The translations under genes and the position numbers were made by a program. The notes below the pieces were generated by a model. It made no database searches and was not told the origin of the DNA. It saw only the letters and a program-made list of their open reading frames with translations. A DNA stretch of 64,000 nt, from positions 205,104 to 269,103 of the forward strand of contig NZ_JAMBOE010000002.1 of assembly GCF_023715465.1 (NCBI RefSeq). The letters are read 5' to 3'. Position 1 is the stretch's first letter. Each line of letters begins with the position of its first letter. Shown here piece after piece: positions 50,593 through 59,297 of this stretch. Origin of the DNA: Paenibacillus macerans (lineage in GTDB: Bacteria > Bacillota > Bacilli > Paenibacillales > Paenibacillaceae).

Positions 50593-51582
50593 CTAAACCG
50601 CGGTGAGTTCAATCTCGAAGCCCAGATCCTCAATCATGCGGTGATCGAGAGCAACGTCCTGCCCTGCGGTCGTCAAGTAGTCGCCGACGAACAGCGAATT
50701 GGCCGCGTACAAGGACAAAGGCTGAAGCGAGCGGAGGCTCGTTTCGCGGCCGCCGGCCACGCGGATTTCTTTGGACGGACAAATAAAGCGGAACAGAGCT
50801 AGCGTTTTCAGAGCCTTGAGAGCCGGTGTCCGTCCGGCCCGCTCCAGCGGCGTTCCCGGGATGGCGTTCAGAAAATTGACCGGAATCGAATCGGCGTCCA
50901 GTTCGCGCAGCGCAAACGCCATCTCCACGATTTCCCGGTCCGACTCCCCCATCCCGATGATTACGCCGGAGCAAGGGGACAAGCCGTGGGCCTTGGCAAT
51001 ATCCACCGTTTCGAGGCGCTGATCATAGGTATGAGTGGTTGTGATGGAGGGATAATTTGTCCTGCTCGTATTCAAATTATGGTTATAGCGGTGAACTCCC
51101 GCTTCCGACAAGCGCCTGGCCTGATCCGCTTTCAGCAGGCCAAGGCAGGCGCATATTTTGAGCGGCATGGTCTCCCGGATTTCTTTCACTGCCTCCGCGA
51201 CCTGCTCCAGCTCCTTGTCCGTCGGCCCTCTGCCGGACGCCACGATGCAGTAGGTTCCTGCTTGGCGCTGCATCGCTTCGCGCGCGCCGGCCAGCAGCGT
51301 CTCTTTATCCAGCAGCGTGTATTTGGTGACCGGGGCCGCCGAGACGAGCGATTGCGAGCAATAACCGCAGTCCTCCGGGCAAAGCCCGCTTTTGGCGTTA
51401 ATGATCATATTCAGCTTTACTTTTTTGCCGAAATAATATTTTCTGATTTGAAAAGCCGCTTCCATCAGGGGGAGCAAGTCATCATCCTCCGCCTGAAGCA
51501 CGGCCAGCCCTTCTTCCACCGTAATGCAATCCCCATGAAGCGCCTTTGTAACGTAAGCATCCCATAGTCCATCCGTTTTCAT
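50593..51582 (-). CDS. bioB: Biotin synthase
   Basis: 329 residues. Radical SAM cysteines in SGLCPEDCGYCSQS (CxxxCxxC), then IVASGRGPTDKEL, the [2Fe-2S] ligands including the Arg in RVAGGRETSLR, and SGVIIGMGESDREIVEMAFALRE. It inserts sulfur into dethiobiotin to make biotin. The gene is alone; no bioADFW or birA lies near. A BirA operator is present upstream. Confidence 0.95.
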   Translation of the reverse strand: MKTDGLWDAYVTKALHGDCITVEEGLAVLQAEDDDLLPLMEAAFQIRKYYFGKKVKLNMIINAKSGLCPEDCGYCSQSLVSAAPVTKYTLLDKETLLAGAREAMQRQAGTYCIVASGRGPTDKELEQVAEAVKEIRETMPLKICACLGLLKADQARRLSEAGVHRYNHNLNTSRTNYPSITTTHTYDQRLETVDIAKAHGLSPCSGVIIGMGESDREIVEMAFALRELDADSIPVNFLNAIPGTPLERAGRTPALKALKTLALFRFICPSKEIRVAGGRETSLRSLQPLSLYAANSLFVGDYLTTAGQDVALDHRMIEDLGFEIELTAV

Positions 51583-51623
51583 CTTGTCATCCCATCCCTT
51601 CGGATATTAACACTATCGCTCAA

Positions 51624-51656
51624 TTGTCAACCAAAAACTACTACACAGGTTAACAA
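51624..51656 (-). promoter_or_regulatory. BirA operator upstream of bioB
   Basis: TTGTCAACC (51624-51632), exactly 15 bases, then GGTTAACAA (51648-51656): the consensus BirA site with one mismatch. It overlaps a TTGACA on the minus strand, so biotinyl-AMP-loaded BirA would block bioB transcription. Confidence 0.85.
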
Positions 51657-51765
51657 TATGTCAAGTAAATTTTAACAAAAGAAACCGGTTATGCAAAGCA
51701 TGTCAATTTTCATTGATAGATACGTTTGCAGATTGAACATGATGTTCATTTTAAATTTTAGCGAA

Positions 51766-51794
51766 TTGGTTAACCCCATGAATGATGCTATAAT
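51766..51794 (+). promoter_or_regulatory. Promoter of the YitT-like gene
   Basis: TTGGTT (51766-51771), 17-base spacer, TATAAT (51789-51794), followed by RBS TAAGGAG before the ATG at 51825. Confidence 0.6.
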
Positions 51795-51824
51795 GAATAT
51801 ATCAAACTTCTAAGGAGCAATCGT

Positions 51825-52685
51825 ATGAAAAAAAATAAAATATTCGAATGGATTCGCAGAGTCATCATGATTATCATTGGGGCAGTGATTACCGGATACG
51901 GCCTGGAAGCCGTACTGATCCCCAACGATGTCATTGACGGCGGCGTTACCGGCTTGAGCATCATGGGCTCCGACCTGTTCGGCATTTCCCTCGGCATTTT
52001 GCTGTTTGTTTTAAATATTCCGTTCGTCTACCTCGGTTACAAGCAGGTCGGAAAAACATTCGCGATAATGAGCAGTATCGGCATTGCGGCGCTGTCGGTT
52101 TCCACTGTGCTTATGCATCATATTAAACCAATTTTGGGACCTAAAGATCCTTTGCTTGTCGTCCTGGCTGGAGGGCTGCTGATCGGCGTCGGAATCGGGA
52201 TCGTGCTCCGCAGCGGGGGCGCCATGGATGGATCGGAAGTGCTCGCGGTGCTGCTTTCCCGCAAAATTCCCTTCTCCGTCGGCGACATTATCCTTGTGAT
52301 CAACGCTTTTATTTTTACCGGCGCGGGCTTTATTTACGGTCTGGAAAACGCCCTCTACTCGGCATTAACCTATTATATCGCCAAAAATGTCATCGACATC
52401 ATTCAGGTCGGTTTGGAGAAATCGAAGTCGGTCAAGGTGATCAGCAGCAAATCGGAAGAGCTCGGGGAAGCGATTCAATCCCGTTTGGGCCGAAGTGTTA
52501 CCTATACCCCAGGCCGGGGCGGGTACTCAAAGGAAGAAACTCAAATCTTGAATTGCGTCATCAACCGCATGGAAGAAACCAAGCTGCTCTCCATCATTAA
52601 AGACATCGATCACAGCGCATTTGTCGTTGTCTCCGACGTATCCGAAGTGCGCGGAGGAAACTTCAAAAAACGCGACATCCACTAA
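51825..52685 (+). CDS. YitT-family membrane protein (DUF161/DUF2179)
   Basis: 286 residues: about five transmembrane segments in the first 200 (VIMIIIGAVITGYGLEAVLIPNDVIDGGVTG and LVVLAGGLLIGVGIGIVLRSGGAMDGSEVLA are typical of YitT/YvjA), then a cytoplasmic DUF2179 domain (TYTPGRGGYSKEETQILNCVINRMEETKL). Function in Bacilli is not settled. The following reductase gene starts 34 bases later and may be on the same transcript. Confidence 0.88.
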   Translation: MKKNKIFEWIRRVIMIIIGAVITGYGLEAVLIPNDVIDGGVTGLSIMGSDLFGISLGILLFVLNIPFVYLGYKQVGKTFAIMSSIGIAALSVSTVLMHHIKPILGPKDPLLVVLAGGLLIGVGIGIVLRSGGAMDGSEVLAVLLSRKIPFSVGDIILVINAFIFTGAGFIYGLENALYSALTYYIAKNVIDIIQVGLEKSKSVKVISSKSEELGEAIQSRLGRSVTYTPGRGGYSKEETQILNCVINRMEETKLLSIIKDIDHSAFVVVSDVSEVRGGNFKKRDIH

Positions 52686-52719
52686 AAACGGCGGCACCGC
52701 CAATAAGGAGCTGGATCAC

Positions 52720-53622
52720 ATGAAAATGAACCGTTTGGGCGCATCCGATTTGCTTGTCGGCGAAATCGGACTGGGCTGCATGACTTTGGGGACGGACGAA
52801 ACCAAAGCCGTGCCGCTTATCCATGAGGCGCTGGACCTGGGTGTCAACTTTCTCGATACCTCAGATTTGTACGACAGTGGCCGCAACGAGGAGATCATCG
52901 GCAAGGCGATTCGGGGGCGCCGGGATCGGGTCGTGTTAGCGACCAAAGTAGGTAACCGGAGAATTCCCGGCCAAGATGGCTGGGTGTGGGACCCTTCCAA
53001 AACCTATATTTTGTCAGCCGTAAAGGAAAGCTTGCGCAGACTCGGCACGGATTATATCGACTTATACCAGCTTCACGGAGGAACCATCGAAGATCCGCTC
53101 GATGAGACGATTGAAGCGTTTGAGCAATTGAAGCGCGAAGGTGCCATTCGGGAGTACGGCATTTCCTCCATTCGCCCCAACGTAATCCGTGAATATGCTG
53201 CCCGTTCATCCATCGTCAGCGTCATGAATCAATACAGCATCATAGACCGGCGGGCCGAGGAAGCCGTGCTTCCATTGCTCCAGGAAAAGGGAATCAGCGT
53301 CATTGCCCGCGGTCCGCTGGCCAGCGGCGCACTCGCCGCCGGGAGGGAGCCCGTCAAAGGCGTTCTCGATTATGCGCCGGAAGAGCTGAACGCGCTGCGC
53401 AAACAGCTTCAGGAGCTGGAGACCGAAGGGCGCAGCCTGACGCAACTGGCGATCCGCTATTCCCTAGCCCACCCCGCGGTGGCCGTCGTGATTCCCGGCG
53501 CCAGCTCCAGGGAGCAATTGCTTCAAAACATCGCCGCCGCTGACGTTCCGGCACTGTCTGCCGAGGAAGTCCAGTTGATTCGCCAGGCGAGCAAAGCGAA
53601 CGTATATGCGCAGCACCGGTAA
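52720..53622 (+). CDS. Aldo/keto reductase
   Basis: 300 residues from the ATG at 52720, nine bases after AAGGAG; the frame also extends upstream into the YitT gene. NADPH-dependent (beta/alpha)8 reductase: catalytic tetrad Asp and Tyr in NFLDTSDLYDSG, Lys in VLATKVG, His in LYQLHGGT. C-terminal IPGASSREQLLQN binds the cofactor. Substrate unknown; resembles YhdN/YqkF-type general oxidoreductases. Confidence 0.88.
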   Translation: MKMNRLGASDLLVGEIGLGCMTLGTDETKAVPLIHEALDLGVNFLDTSDLYDSGRNEEIIGKAIRGRRDRVVLATKVGNRRIPGQDGWVWDPSKTYILSAVKESLRRLGTDYIDLYQLHGGTIEDPLDETIEAFEQLKREGAIREYGISSIRPNVIREYAARSSIVSVMNQYSIIDRRAEEAVLPLLQEKGISVIARGPLASGALAAGREPVKGVLDYAPEELNALRKQLQELETEGRSLTQLAIRYSLAHPAVAVVIPGASSREQLLQNIAAADVPALSAEEVQLIRQASKANVYAQHR

Positions 53623-53642
53623 CGGTTGGCGTTGCAAGGGCC

Positions 53643-53672
53643 ATAACGCGCGCTTCTGTCGGTGCGCGTTAT
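53643..53672. other. Hairpin after the aldo/keto reductase gene
   Basis: ATAACGCGC (53643-53651) and GCGCGTTAT (53664-53672) form a perfect 9-bp stem. There is no T-run, so it is not a standard intrinsic terminator; it may protect the 3' end of the mRNA. Confidence 0.45.
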
Positions 53673-53718
53673 CGTGTTGCAAGACGGATTAGTTGGAGTT
53701 GACCTGGGAAACCCCAGC

Positions 53719-53807
53719 GAAAAATAAGTACAAAAAATGGCGCTAATGAGTGGGAACATGCCTGGCTCCGGATAATAAGTACATAAAGTACCGCTATTTT
53801 GAAGGCC
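53719..53807. repeat. Interspersed intergenic repeat, copy 2
   Basis: Matches 12746-12833; see that entry. It lies between convergent genes (reductase and anti-sigma), in non-coding DNA. Confidence 0.75.
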
Positions 53808-53879
53808 GACGGTTCATCGTCGCCCCAGCAGCCGGCTTTTTAAAAACGACCACCTGCCAGCTCCCCCATTTGAATTTTT

Positions 53880-54842
53880 TCAAAGCCCGCCCCGGAATAA
53901 TTCCCCGGCCAACTTCACGAGCTGTTCCTTGGTTAGCGCGTGCCCGCCGAAAGTGGATAAGAGATAATAAGCATCCTGCTGTTCGTTGTACCATGTAAGG
54001 TAATGATAACTTCTATTCTCTTTTTTCACGTCGTTATAAACAAAGTTCCTGCCTTCTACCGAAATCAGCTCTGCCTTGTCTTCCTGCTCCTGGGTAAGCT
54101 TTCCGCCGCGAAGCATTACGGCGCTGATTTCAATATGAGCGGTATCTAGCGTATATTTCCCCTGCACGGCACCAGCCTCCGACCACGGAATCACTTTTGC
54201 GGCAAAGCCGGTCCCGCTTGATGTTTCAACTTTAGCTTTCAGTTCCTTCAGTGTTTGCGCATATACCTCAGAGTTCTTTATTTCAGCATCGGTAGGAATA
54301 TTCGCACTCACTGTGCCGTATTCAAAAGGATATCCCGCTACCGTTTCAGGTAGCACCGGCGAACCCGTCCTTTTCATTTCCGCCAAAAAAGCATCGTAGT
54401 CGGTGATCCGGCGCTCCTTGTAAGCAAACTGCAGCTTTTCCTTGGCGCTAGGATCATCCGCGGCCTTGTCGCTTTTCACATAATAAGCAATCAATTCGCC
54501 CGGTTTGGCAAGTTTCAGCGCTTTATGCTCAAATTTGTCATAGTAACCCTGCTCCCTTGTAAGATCCGGAGCGGCATATTGTACTTTAATCTCTCCTGCC
54601 GCATTGCGGATTTGAATCCATTCGGAAGCGGCATAAGCCGTTAAGGAGATGAACAGCAGCGTTAACGCGGCCGTAAAAGCTCCGGTGCGGCTAAACCAGC
54701 GACTACGGTTGTTCGGCGCTTTCCATTCGGACTCGCGAATGCGGCGCATCACCTGTTCCGTTACCTCAATTTCCGGCAACTTTTTGGCGGGCACAGCCTC
54801 TTGAATTATATTTTCGTACTCATTACCGATTCCGTATTGCAT
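53880..54842 (-). CDS. Transmembrane anti-sigma-like protein
   Basis: 320 residues: cytoplasmic arm (about 1-50; EIEVTEQVMRRIRESEWK), one transmembrane segment near 52-70 (TGAFTAALTLLFISLTAYAA), and an extracytoplasmic domain of about 245 residues. The gene overlaps the ECF sigma gene by 37 bases and has its own RBS AAGGAGG, fitting a sigma/anti-sigma pair. The outer domain shows no certain family, and differs from the DUF4179-like protein at 31.7 kb. Confidence 0.75.
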   Translation of the reverse strand: MQYGIGNEYENIIQEAVPAKKLPEIEVTEQVMRRIRESEWKAPNNRSRWFSRTGAFTAALTLLFISLTAYAASEWIQIRNAAGEIKVQYAAPDLTREQGYYDKFEHKALKLAKPGELIAYYVKSDKAADDPSAKEKLQFAYKERRITDYDAFLAEMKRTGSPVLPETVAGYPFEYGTVSANIPTDAEIKNSEVYAQTLKELKAKVETSSGTGFAAKVIPWSEAGAVQGKYTLDTAHIEISAVMLRGGKLTQEQEDKAELISVEGRNFVYNDVKKENRSYHYLTWYNEQQDAYYLLSTFGGHALTKEQLVKLAGELFRGGL

Positions 54843-55384
54843 TCCATCTCCTCCTTTTTCTCCATGTAGGCCTTCATTTTGTTCATCGTCTTCTTCATGC
54901 GTTTGTTCAGGGCATTGGGACTAGCCTGCAGGATTTCGCTCATCTCCTGATAGCTAAGCTGTTCAAAAACCCGCAGCACCAGCATACTCCGCTCCTCCAG
55001 CGTTAACTTCATAAGCGCCGCTTGCAAGGATTCGCTGTACAAGCTCTCCTCTATCTTTTGTTCCGGGTTCTCGGTAGTGGCCTCCGGTTTGAAAATGCGC
55101 ATCAAACGGCTCTGCATCCGGCGTCTGCGTAAGAGATTCAGACAATGGTTGCACGCGATTCTGTATAACCAAGACGAGAAGCTGGCCGTGGGCCTGTACC
55201 GCCCTATAGACTGATACGCCTTGAACAAAACATCCTGTACGGCATCCTCGGCGTCCTGGCGGTTTCCGAGCAGACGGCAGCAATAGCGAAAAATAGGCTG
55301 CTGAATCCGCTGGACAATTTTTTCAATTTGCCCGGGATCCCGGAAGTTTTCCGGCGGTTTATGTTCCTGTAACGTTTCGTTCAC
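54806..55384 (-). CDS. ECF-type RNA polymerase sigma factor (second in window)
   Basis: 192 residues. Region 2: PIFRYCCRLLGNRQDAEDAVQDVLFKAYQSIGRYRPTASFSSWLYRIACNHCLNLLRRR. Region 4: LTLEERSMLVLRVFEQLSYQEMSEILQASPNALNKRMKKTMNKMKAYM. The first region also carries an N-terminal extension of about 25 residues. It pairs with the overlapping downstream anti-sigma gene. Confidence 0.9.
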   Translation of the reverse strand: MNETLQEHKPPENFRDPGQIEKIVQRIQQPIFRYCCRLLGNRQDAEDAVQDVLFKAYQSIGRYRPTASFSSWLYRIACNHCLNLLRRRRMQSRLMRIFKPEATTENPEQKIEESLYSESLQAALMKLTLEERSMLVLRVFEQLSYQEMSEILQASPNALNKRMKKTMNKMKAYMEKKEEMECNTESVMSTKI

Positions 55385-55510
55385 CTCCCTGGTTTTCTAT
55401 GCTTTATAACACATGAAGCAAACAAAAAGTGCCTTCGATCCAAAAATATTTCGCGCAATTGGGCATAATAGTCCTGGTCAACCAAAAAATAAATTTAAGG
55501 GGATAAAACA

Positions 55511-56017
55511 ATGGGCGTGTTGGATGGAAATCCGAAAAATGAACCGATGCATTACGGGGAAATATTTACGCTTTGGGAAAGCTCGATGGGAGCGAAGATG
55601 GCACTGTCGTGCTATCAAGCGTTTACTTACCATGCTGGCGATAAGGAGCTGAAGGAATTGCTTGGCGATCTGATCGACCAGGCTAAACTCGAAATCAAAG
55701 AGTTCGACAAGCTGCTTAGCGAGGTTGGGATTACACCGCCTCCCATGCTGCCGGAACGCCCGGAAGCCAAGCTGGAAGATATACCGGCCGGGGCCCGGTT
55801 TGCTGATCCGGAAATCGGCGCGAAGCTCGCCGTGGATATTGCGGCAGGATTGGCGGGATGCAGTGCGGCGATGGGCATGTCTATCCGGGAGGACATCGGC
55901 GCGTTATTTGCCAAATATCACACCGCCAAAACCGGATTTGGCTTGCGAATTCTTCGTTTAAACAAAGAAAAGGGATGGCTTGTCCCTCCGCCATTGCTCG
56001 TCAAAAAACCGGAATAA
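55511..56017 (+). CDS. DUF3231 family protein (coat-protein-F-like)
   Basis: 168 residues, helical. MHYGEIFTLWESSMGAKMALSCYQAFTYHAGDKELKELL and a second bundle around DPEIGAKLAVDIAAGLAGCSAAMGMSIREDIGALFAKYH match DUF3231, a spore-former family of four-helix bundles related to CotF. RBS AAGGGG lies before the ATG. Likely sporulation-linked (inference from family distribution). Confidence 0.82.
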   Translation: MGVLDGNPKNEPMHYGEIFTLWESSMGAKMALSCYQAFTYHAGDKELKELLGDLIDQAKLEIKEFDKLLSEVGITPPPMLPERPEAKLEDIPAGARFADPEIGAKLAVDIAAGLAGCSAAMGMSIREDIGALFAKYHTAKTGFGLRILRLNKEKGWLVPPPLLVKKPE

Positions 56018-56038
56018 CGAACGAATGAAAAAAACAAA

Positions 56039-56085
56039 AGAGAATAACGACGGAACCGGATCTCCCCGAAAATTCGTTATTCTCT
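56039..56085. terminator. Bidirectional terminator, DUF3231 gene / comB
   Basis: AGAGAATAACGA (56039-56050) pairs perfectly with TCGTTATTCTCT (56074-56085) between convergent genes. Confidence 0.75.
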
Positions 56086-56093
56086 ATCCTTAT

Positions 56094-56792
56094 TCAAACT
56101 ATTACTTTTTCCACGAAAGGAATGCCATTTCGGCGGTTTACGGCCATCACGAAATCCGAGCGCAGCTCCGCGCTGCAAAATGCCATGTCCTCAGGCAAAA
56201 ATTCCGGCCTGCCGGGATCATAAAACTTTTGGGCCGCTTCGGAATGAAGTATCCTTAATCTGGTTTCTTCCGCCGAGGGAGCAAAGGTTTCGCGAAGAAT
56301 GCCGGAAATATACTGCGCGCAGGCCAGGTCATCGTCCCCCGTCGGATGCGAGGCGATGATGTTGATTGTGATGGCGGGGTTGGATTTAAGCCATTTTGCT
56401 TTGATATACTCTGCGGTCGTCCTGGCGTTTGAAAACCCCGTAACCAAAACGAGCTGGGCATTCAGAGCGTGCAGCGCCGCTTTAACGCCATTGGTCGTTT
56501 TCTGGGCCAAAAACTTCCCCTGAAGCTCGGCCCGCCCGATTCGCGCCGGGGAGTTGTCAAGATCAAAACCGCCGATGAGCAGCCCCTTTTCCTCTCCCGC
56601 CAGCAGACATCCCTCTGTTTCCTTTTTCAAGCAAAAAGCTTCCTCCGGCGTCGCCGCGAGAAAGATGCCTTTAATGCCATGAATGAACGCCTGATGAGCG
56701 ACCGTAAATGCCCGTATGACGTCAATCACCACGTTGATATCCGAAGCTGCGGGCGTCCGGCCGCCCCCCTGCATGATTTCGATATTCAACAT
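56094..56792 (-). CDS. comB: 2-phosphosulfolactate phosphatase (ComB/YitC family)
   Basis: 232 residues. Family motifs: VVIDVIRAFT near residue 25, AGEEKGLLIGGFDLDNSPAR, LAQKTTNGVKAALHA, and IASHPTGDDDLACAQYISG with the acidic metal-site cluster. ComB hydrolyses 2-phosphosulfolactate to 3-sulfolactate, a compound stored in Bacillus spores and the second step after ComA. RBS GGGAGG precedes the ATG. It is divergent from the transporter gene, sharing a 151-base promoter region, and comA follows the transporter. Confidence 0.85.
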   Translation of the reverse strand: MLNIEIMQGGGRTPAASDINVVIDVIRAFTVAHQAFIHGIKGIFLAATPEEAFCLKKETEGCLLAGEEKGLLIGGFDLDNSPARIGRAELQGKFLAQKTTNGVKAALHALNAQLVLVTGFSNARTTAEYIKAKWLKSNPAITINIIASHPTGDDDLACAQYISGILRETFAPSAEETRLRILHSEAAQKFYDPGRPEFLPEDMAFCSAELRSDFVMAVNRRNGIPFVEKVIV

Positions 56793-56943
56793 GTTCCTCC
56801 CTTCTTCCCGAGCATTATCAGCTTATGCCTAACCCGGCTTAAAGGGTGCAACGGACTCGTGATGAATACCTTCCGTAAGAATAACAAATAATGAACTTGT
56901 TAATTATGTGTTTACATTTTGCCGATCTGAGGAGCTAATTCAC

Positions 56944-58248
56944 ATGGAAAAGACCAAATCACGCAAGCTGAATATTTCGTTCGAAAGCGATATACGCCTC
57001 ACCCCGGACCACAAATCGAAAGAAGCGGAGGAGGCAAAGGAACAGTCCGGCAGCGAATCCAAAGGCCGCATTTGGGAATTTATCGCCATCGCCACGATTC
57101 CGATCGTGCAGGTGTTCGGCAATTCGATGCTCGTGCCCGTGCTTCCGGAAATGCAGCGGCAGCTTGGAATCAGCAAATTCCAAAGCAGCTTGGTCATATC
57201 AATTTTCTCACTGGCCGCCGCTCTCTTCATTCCGGTGATCGGTTATCTGTCCGACCAGTTTGGGCGGAAAATGATCATCATCCCCGCTTTGATCGTCTAT
57301 GGCGGAGCGGGCGTATTGGCCGGCTTCGGAGCGGTTTGGGATTCCTATGGGGTGATTATCGCGGCCAGAGCGATCCAAGGCATGGCGGCCGCCGGCACCG
57401 CTCCCATCGCGATGGCCTTGGTTGGCGATCTTTATAAAGGCGGCATGGAGAGTAAAGCCTTGGGCCTGGTTGAGGCCGCCAACGGGTCGGGGAAAGTGCT
57501 TAGTCCGATCATCGGCTCCCTGCTCGTGTTAATCGTCTGGTACGCTTCTTTTTTCGCGTTCCCCGTGTTTTGTCTCATTTCTTTGCTTGCTGTCTTGTTT
57601 TTGATTAAGGAACCAAAACATGAGCAGAAGCAGGCGCTGGGGAAATACATTCACAAAATTGGGGAAGTTTTCAGCAAAAAAGGCAGTTGGTTGATCACCT
57701 GTTTTTTTGCCGGTTCTTTGGGACTGTTCATTTTGTTCGGCGTACTGTTTTATTTGTCCAACATTTTGGAAGATCCGCCTTACAACATAGACGGAGTCGT
57801 CAAAGGCTTGATTTTGGCCATTCCCCTGCTTGGCATGGTCATTACCTCCTATACGACCGGGAGTTTGATCAAGAAAAAAGGCACGCTGATGCGCTGGCTC
57901 ATGAATATCGGGCTGCTTTTGATGACGCTGGCGCTCGGGGCCACGATTTTTTTCTTCAAAAACATTTACTTATTTATCGGCCTGCTTACGGTCAGCAGCA
58001 TCGGTACAGGCATGCTTCTGCCCTGTCTAAACACGATCATTACCGGGGCGGTGCAAAAAAGCGAACGGGGAATGATCACTTCCCTGTACAACAGCCTGCG
58101 TTTTTTAGGAGTCGCCCTTGGGCCGCCGTTATTCGGCTGGATGATGGACAAGTCGGATTATCTGGTGTTTATTTCCGTCTCGGTCTTATCGTTGATTACG
58201 CTAGGGCTGGTCTTTTTCCTGATCCGGCCGCCGCGCAAAGTCAGCTGA
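56944..58248 (+). CDS. MFS transporter between the sulfolactate genes
   Basis: 434 residues from the ATG at 56944 after GAGGAG. A charged N-terminal tail of about 45 residues precedes 12 transmembrane segments. MFS motif A is GYLSDQFGRKM between segments 2 and 3; ARAIQGMAAAGTAPIAMALVGDLY and GLVEAANGSGKVLSPIIGSLL follow the DHA1 drug/H+ antiporter pattern. Similar MFS genes (YitG-like) occur with yitC/yitD in Bacillus, so export or forespore delivery of sulfolactate is a reasonable guess. Confidence 0.87.
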   Translation: MEKTKSRKLNISFESDIRLTPDHKSKEAEEAKEQSGSESKGRIWEFIAIATIPIVQVFGNSMLVPVLPEMQRQLGISKFQSSLVISIFSLAAALFIPVIGYLSDQFGRKMIIIPALIVYGGAGVLAGFGAVWDSYGVIIAARAIQGMAAAGTAPIAMALVGDLYKGGMESKALGLVEAANGSGKVLSPIIGSLLVLIVWYASFFAFPVFCLISLLAVLFLIKEPKHEQKQALGKYIHKIGEVFSKKGSWLITCFFAGSLGLFILFGVLFYLSNILEDPPYNIDGVVKGLILAIPLLGMVITSYTTGSLIKKKGTLMRWLMNIGLLLMTLALGATIFFFKNIYLFIGLLTVSSIGTGMLLPCLNTIITGAVQKSERGMITSLYNSLRFLGVALGPPLFGWMMDKSDYLVFISVSVLSLITLGLVFFLIRPPRKVS

Positions 58249-58357
58249 ATCCGCTATTCGCTTTTGTCAAAAGATGGGCACCTGCCGGGGGGCAAACGCA
58301 TAATATGCCTAAGACATTGGATCACAGATAAGTTTAAAGAAATGAGGAGATTGCAAG

Positions 58358-59221
58358 ATGAATAGTACGTTGCGTGCAGTTTGGCCCCCCGAGCTGAGCG
58401 ACCCGAGCGGACTGCGCCGTCAAGCCCCGGGCGAGGGCAACCGTCAACCGTTGGAGGCAATGAGCCGCGGCCTCACGATGATCATCGATAAAGGATTGGG
58501 CAGAAATGCGTTTGCGGATTTTGTCGAGCTGGGTTCTCCCTATGTCGATTGCGTTAAATTCGGCTTTGGCACGACCCCGCTGTACAGCACGGAGCTGCTG
58601 CTATACAAGATCAATTTGGCCAAACGGCACGGCCTGATGGTGATGCCCGGCGGCACGCTGCTGGAAACGGCCGTTCAGCAAGATGCCGTTCCGGCTTTCT
58701 TTGACGCGGTCTGCAGCCTTGGCTTCAACGGGATTGAAGTATCCGACGGAACGATCGAGCTTCCGCGCAAAAAACGCACCGAACTGATTCATGAAGGCAA
58801 AAAACACGGACTCCGTGTCGTTACGGAATTCGGCAAAAAGTTGACCGGGTCGCTCATCGATGCCACACATCTAGCGGAGACCCAGGAGGCCGATCTGGAG
58901 GCCGGCGCCGAGTTGATGACCGTGGAGGCTCGCGAGTCGGGATGCGGCGTCGGCATTTTCGATGATAATGGCGATTGCCGCATGGAAATTGTCGACAATA
59001 TTCTCGAATTTGTGCCTGATTCCCGCAGGCTAATGTGGGAGGCCCCGCTGAAGCATCAACAAGTGCTGCTGCTGCGAAAATTCGGCTCGGATGTGCACCT
59101 GGGAAATATCCCTCCGGCCGATATTTTGTCGCTCGAGACAATGCGGAGGGGACTGCGCCAGGATACCTTCGAATTTGGCGTTAAGCAAACGCAGGCAAAG
59201 GAATGTTTTTACGTGATTTAA
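58358..59221 (+). CDS. comA: Phosphosulfolactate synthase (ComA/YitD family)
   Basis: 287 residues. TIM-barrel protein: TMIIDKGLGRNAFADFVELGSPYVDCVKFGFGTTPLY, VMPGGTLLETAV, FNGIEVSDGTIELP, VVTEFGKKLTGS and VHLGNIPPADILSLET. ComA adds sulfite to phosphoenolpyruvate to make phosphosulfolactate. The ComA-ComB pair gives 3-sulfolactate. The N-terminal leader of about 35 residues is longer than in archaeal ComA. Confidence 0.88.
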   Translation: MNSTLRAVWPPELSDPSGLRRQAPGEGNRQPLEAMSRGLTMIIDKGLGRNAFADFVELGSPYVDCVKFGFGTTPLYSTELLLYKINLAKRHGLMVMPGGTLLETAVQQDAVPAFFDAVCSLGFNGIEVSDGTIELPRKKRTELIHEGKKHGLRVVTEFGKKLTGSLIDATHLAETQEADLEAGAELMTVEARESGCGVGIFDDNGDCRMEIVDNILEFVPDSRRLMWEAPLKHQQVLLLRKFGSDVHLGNIPPADILSLETMRRGLRQDTFEFGVKQTQAKECFYVI

Positions 59222-59237
59222 ATGCCGCGCAAAACAT

Positions 59238-59276
59238 ACAGCCTTGGCCCGATCGTTGACGATCGGCCAAGGCTGT
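59238..59276. terminator. Bidirectional terminator, comA / narK
   Basis: ACAGCCTTGGCC(C)GATCGT and ACGATCGGCCAAGGCTGT form an 18-bp stem with one bulged base, between convergent genes. Confidence 0.85.
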
Positions 59277-59297
59277 TCTCCTAAAAATCGGCTGTCT

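Noticed and set aside
53750-53998. Small plus-strand frame at 53.75 kb
   Set aside because: It runs through the dispersed repeat and into the antisense of the anti-sigma gene, and has no RBS.
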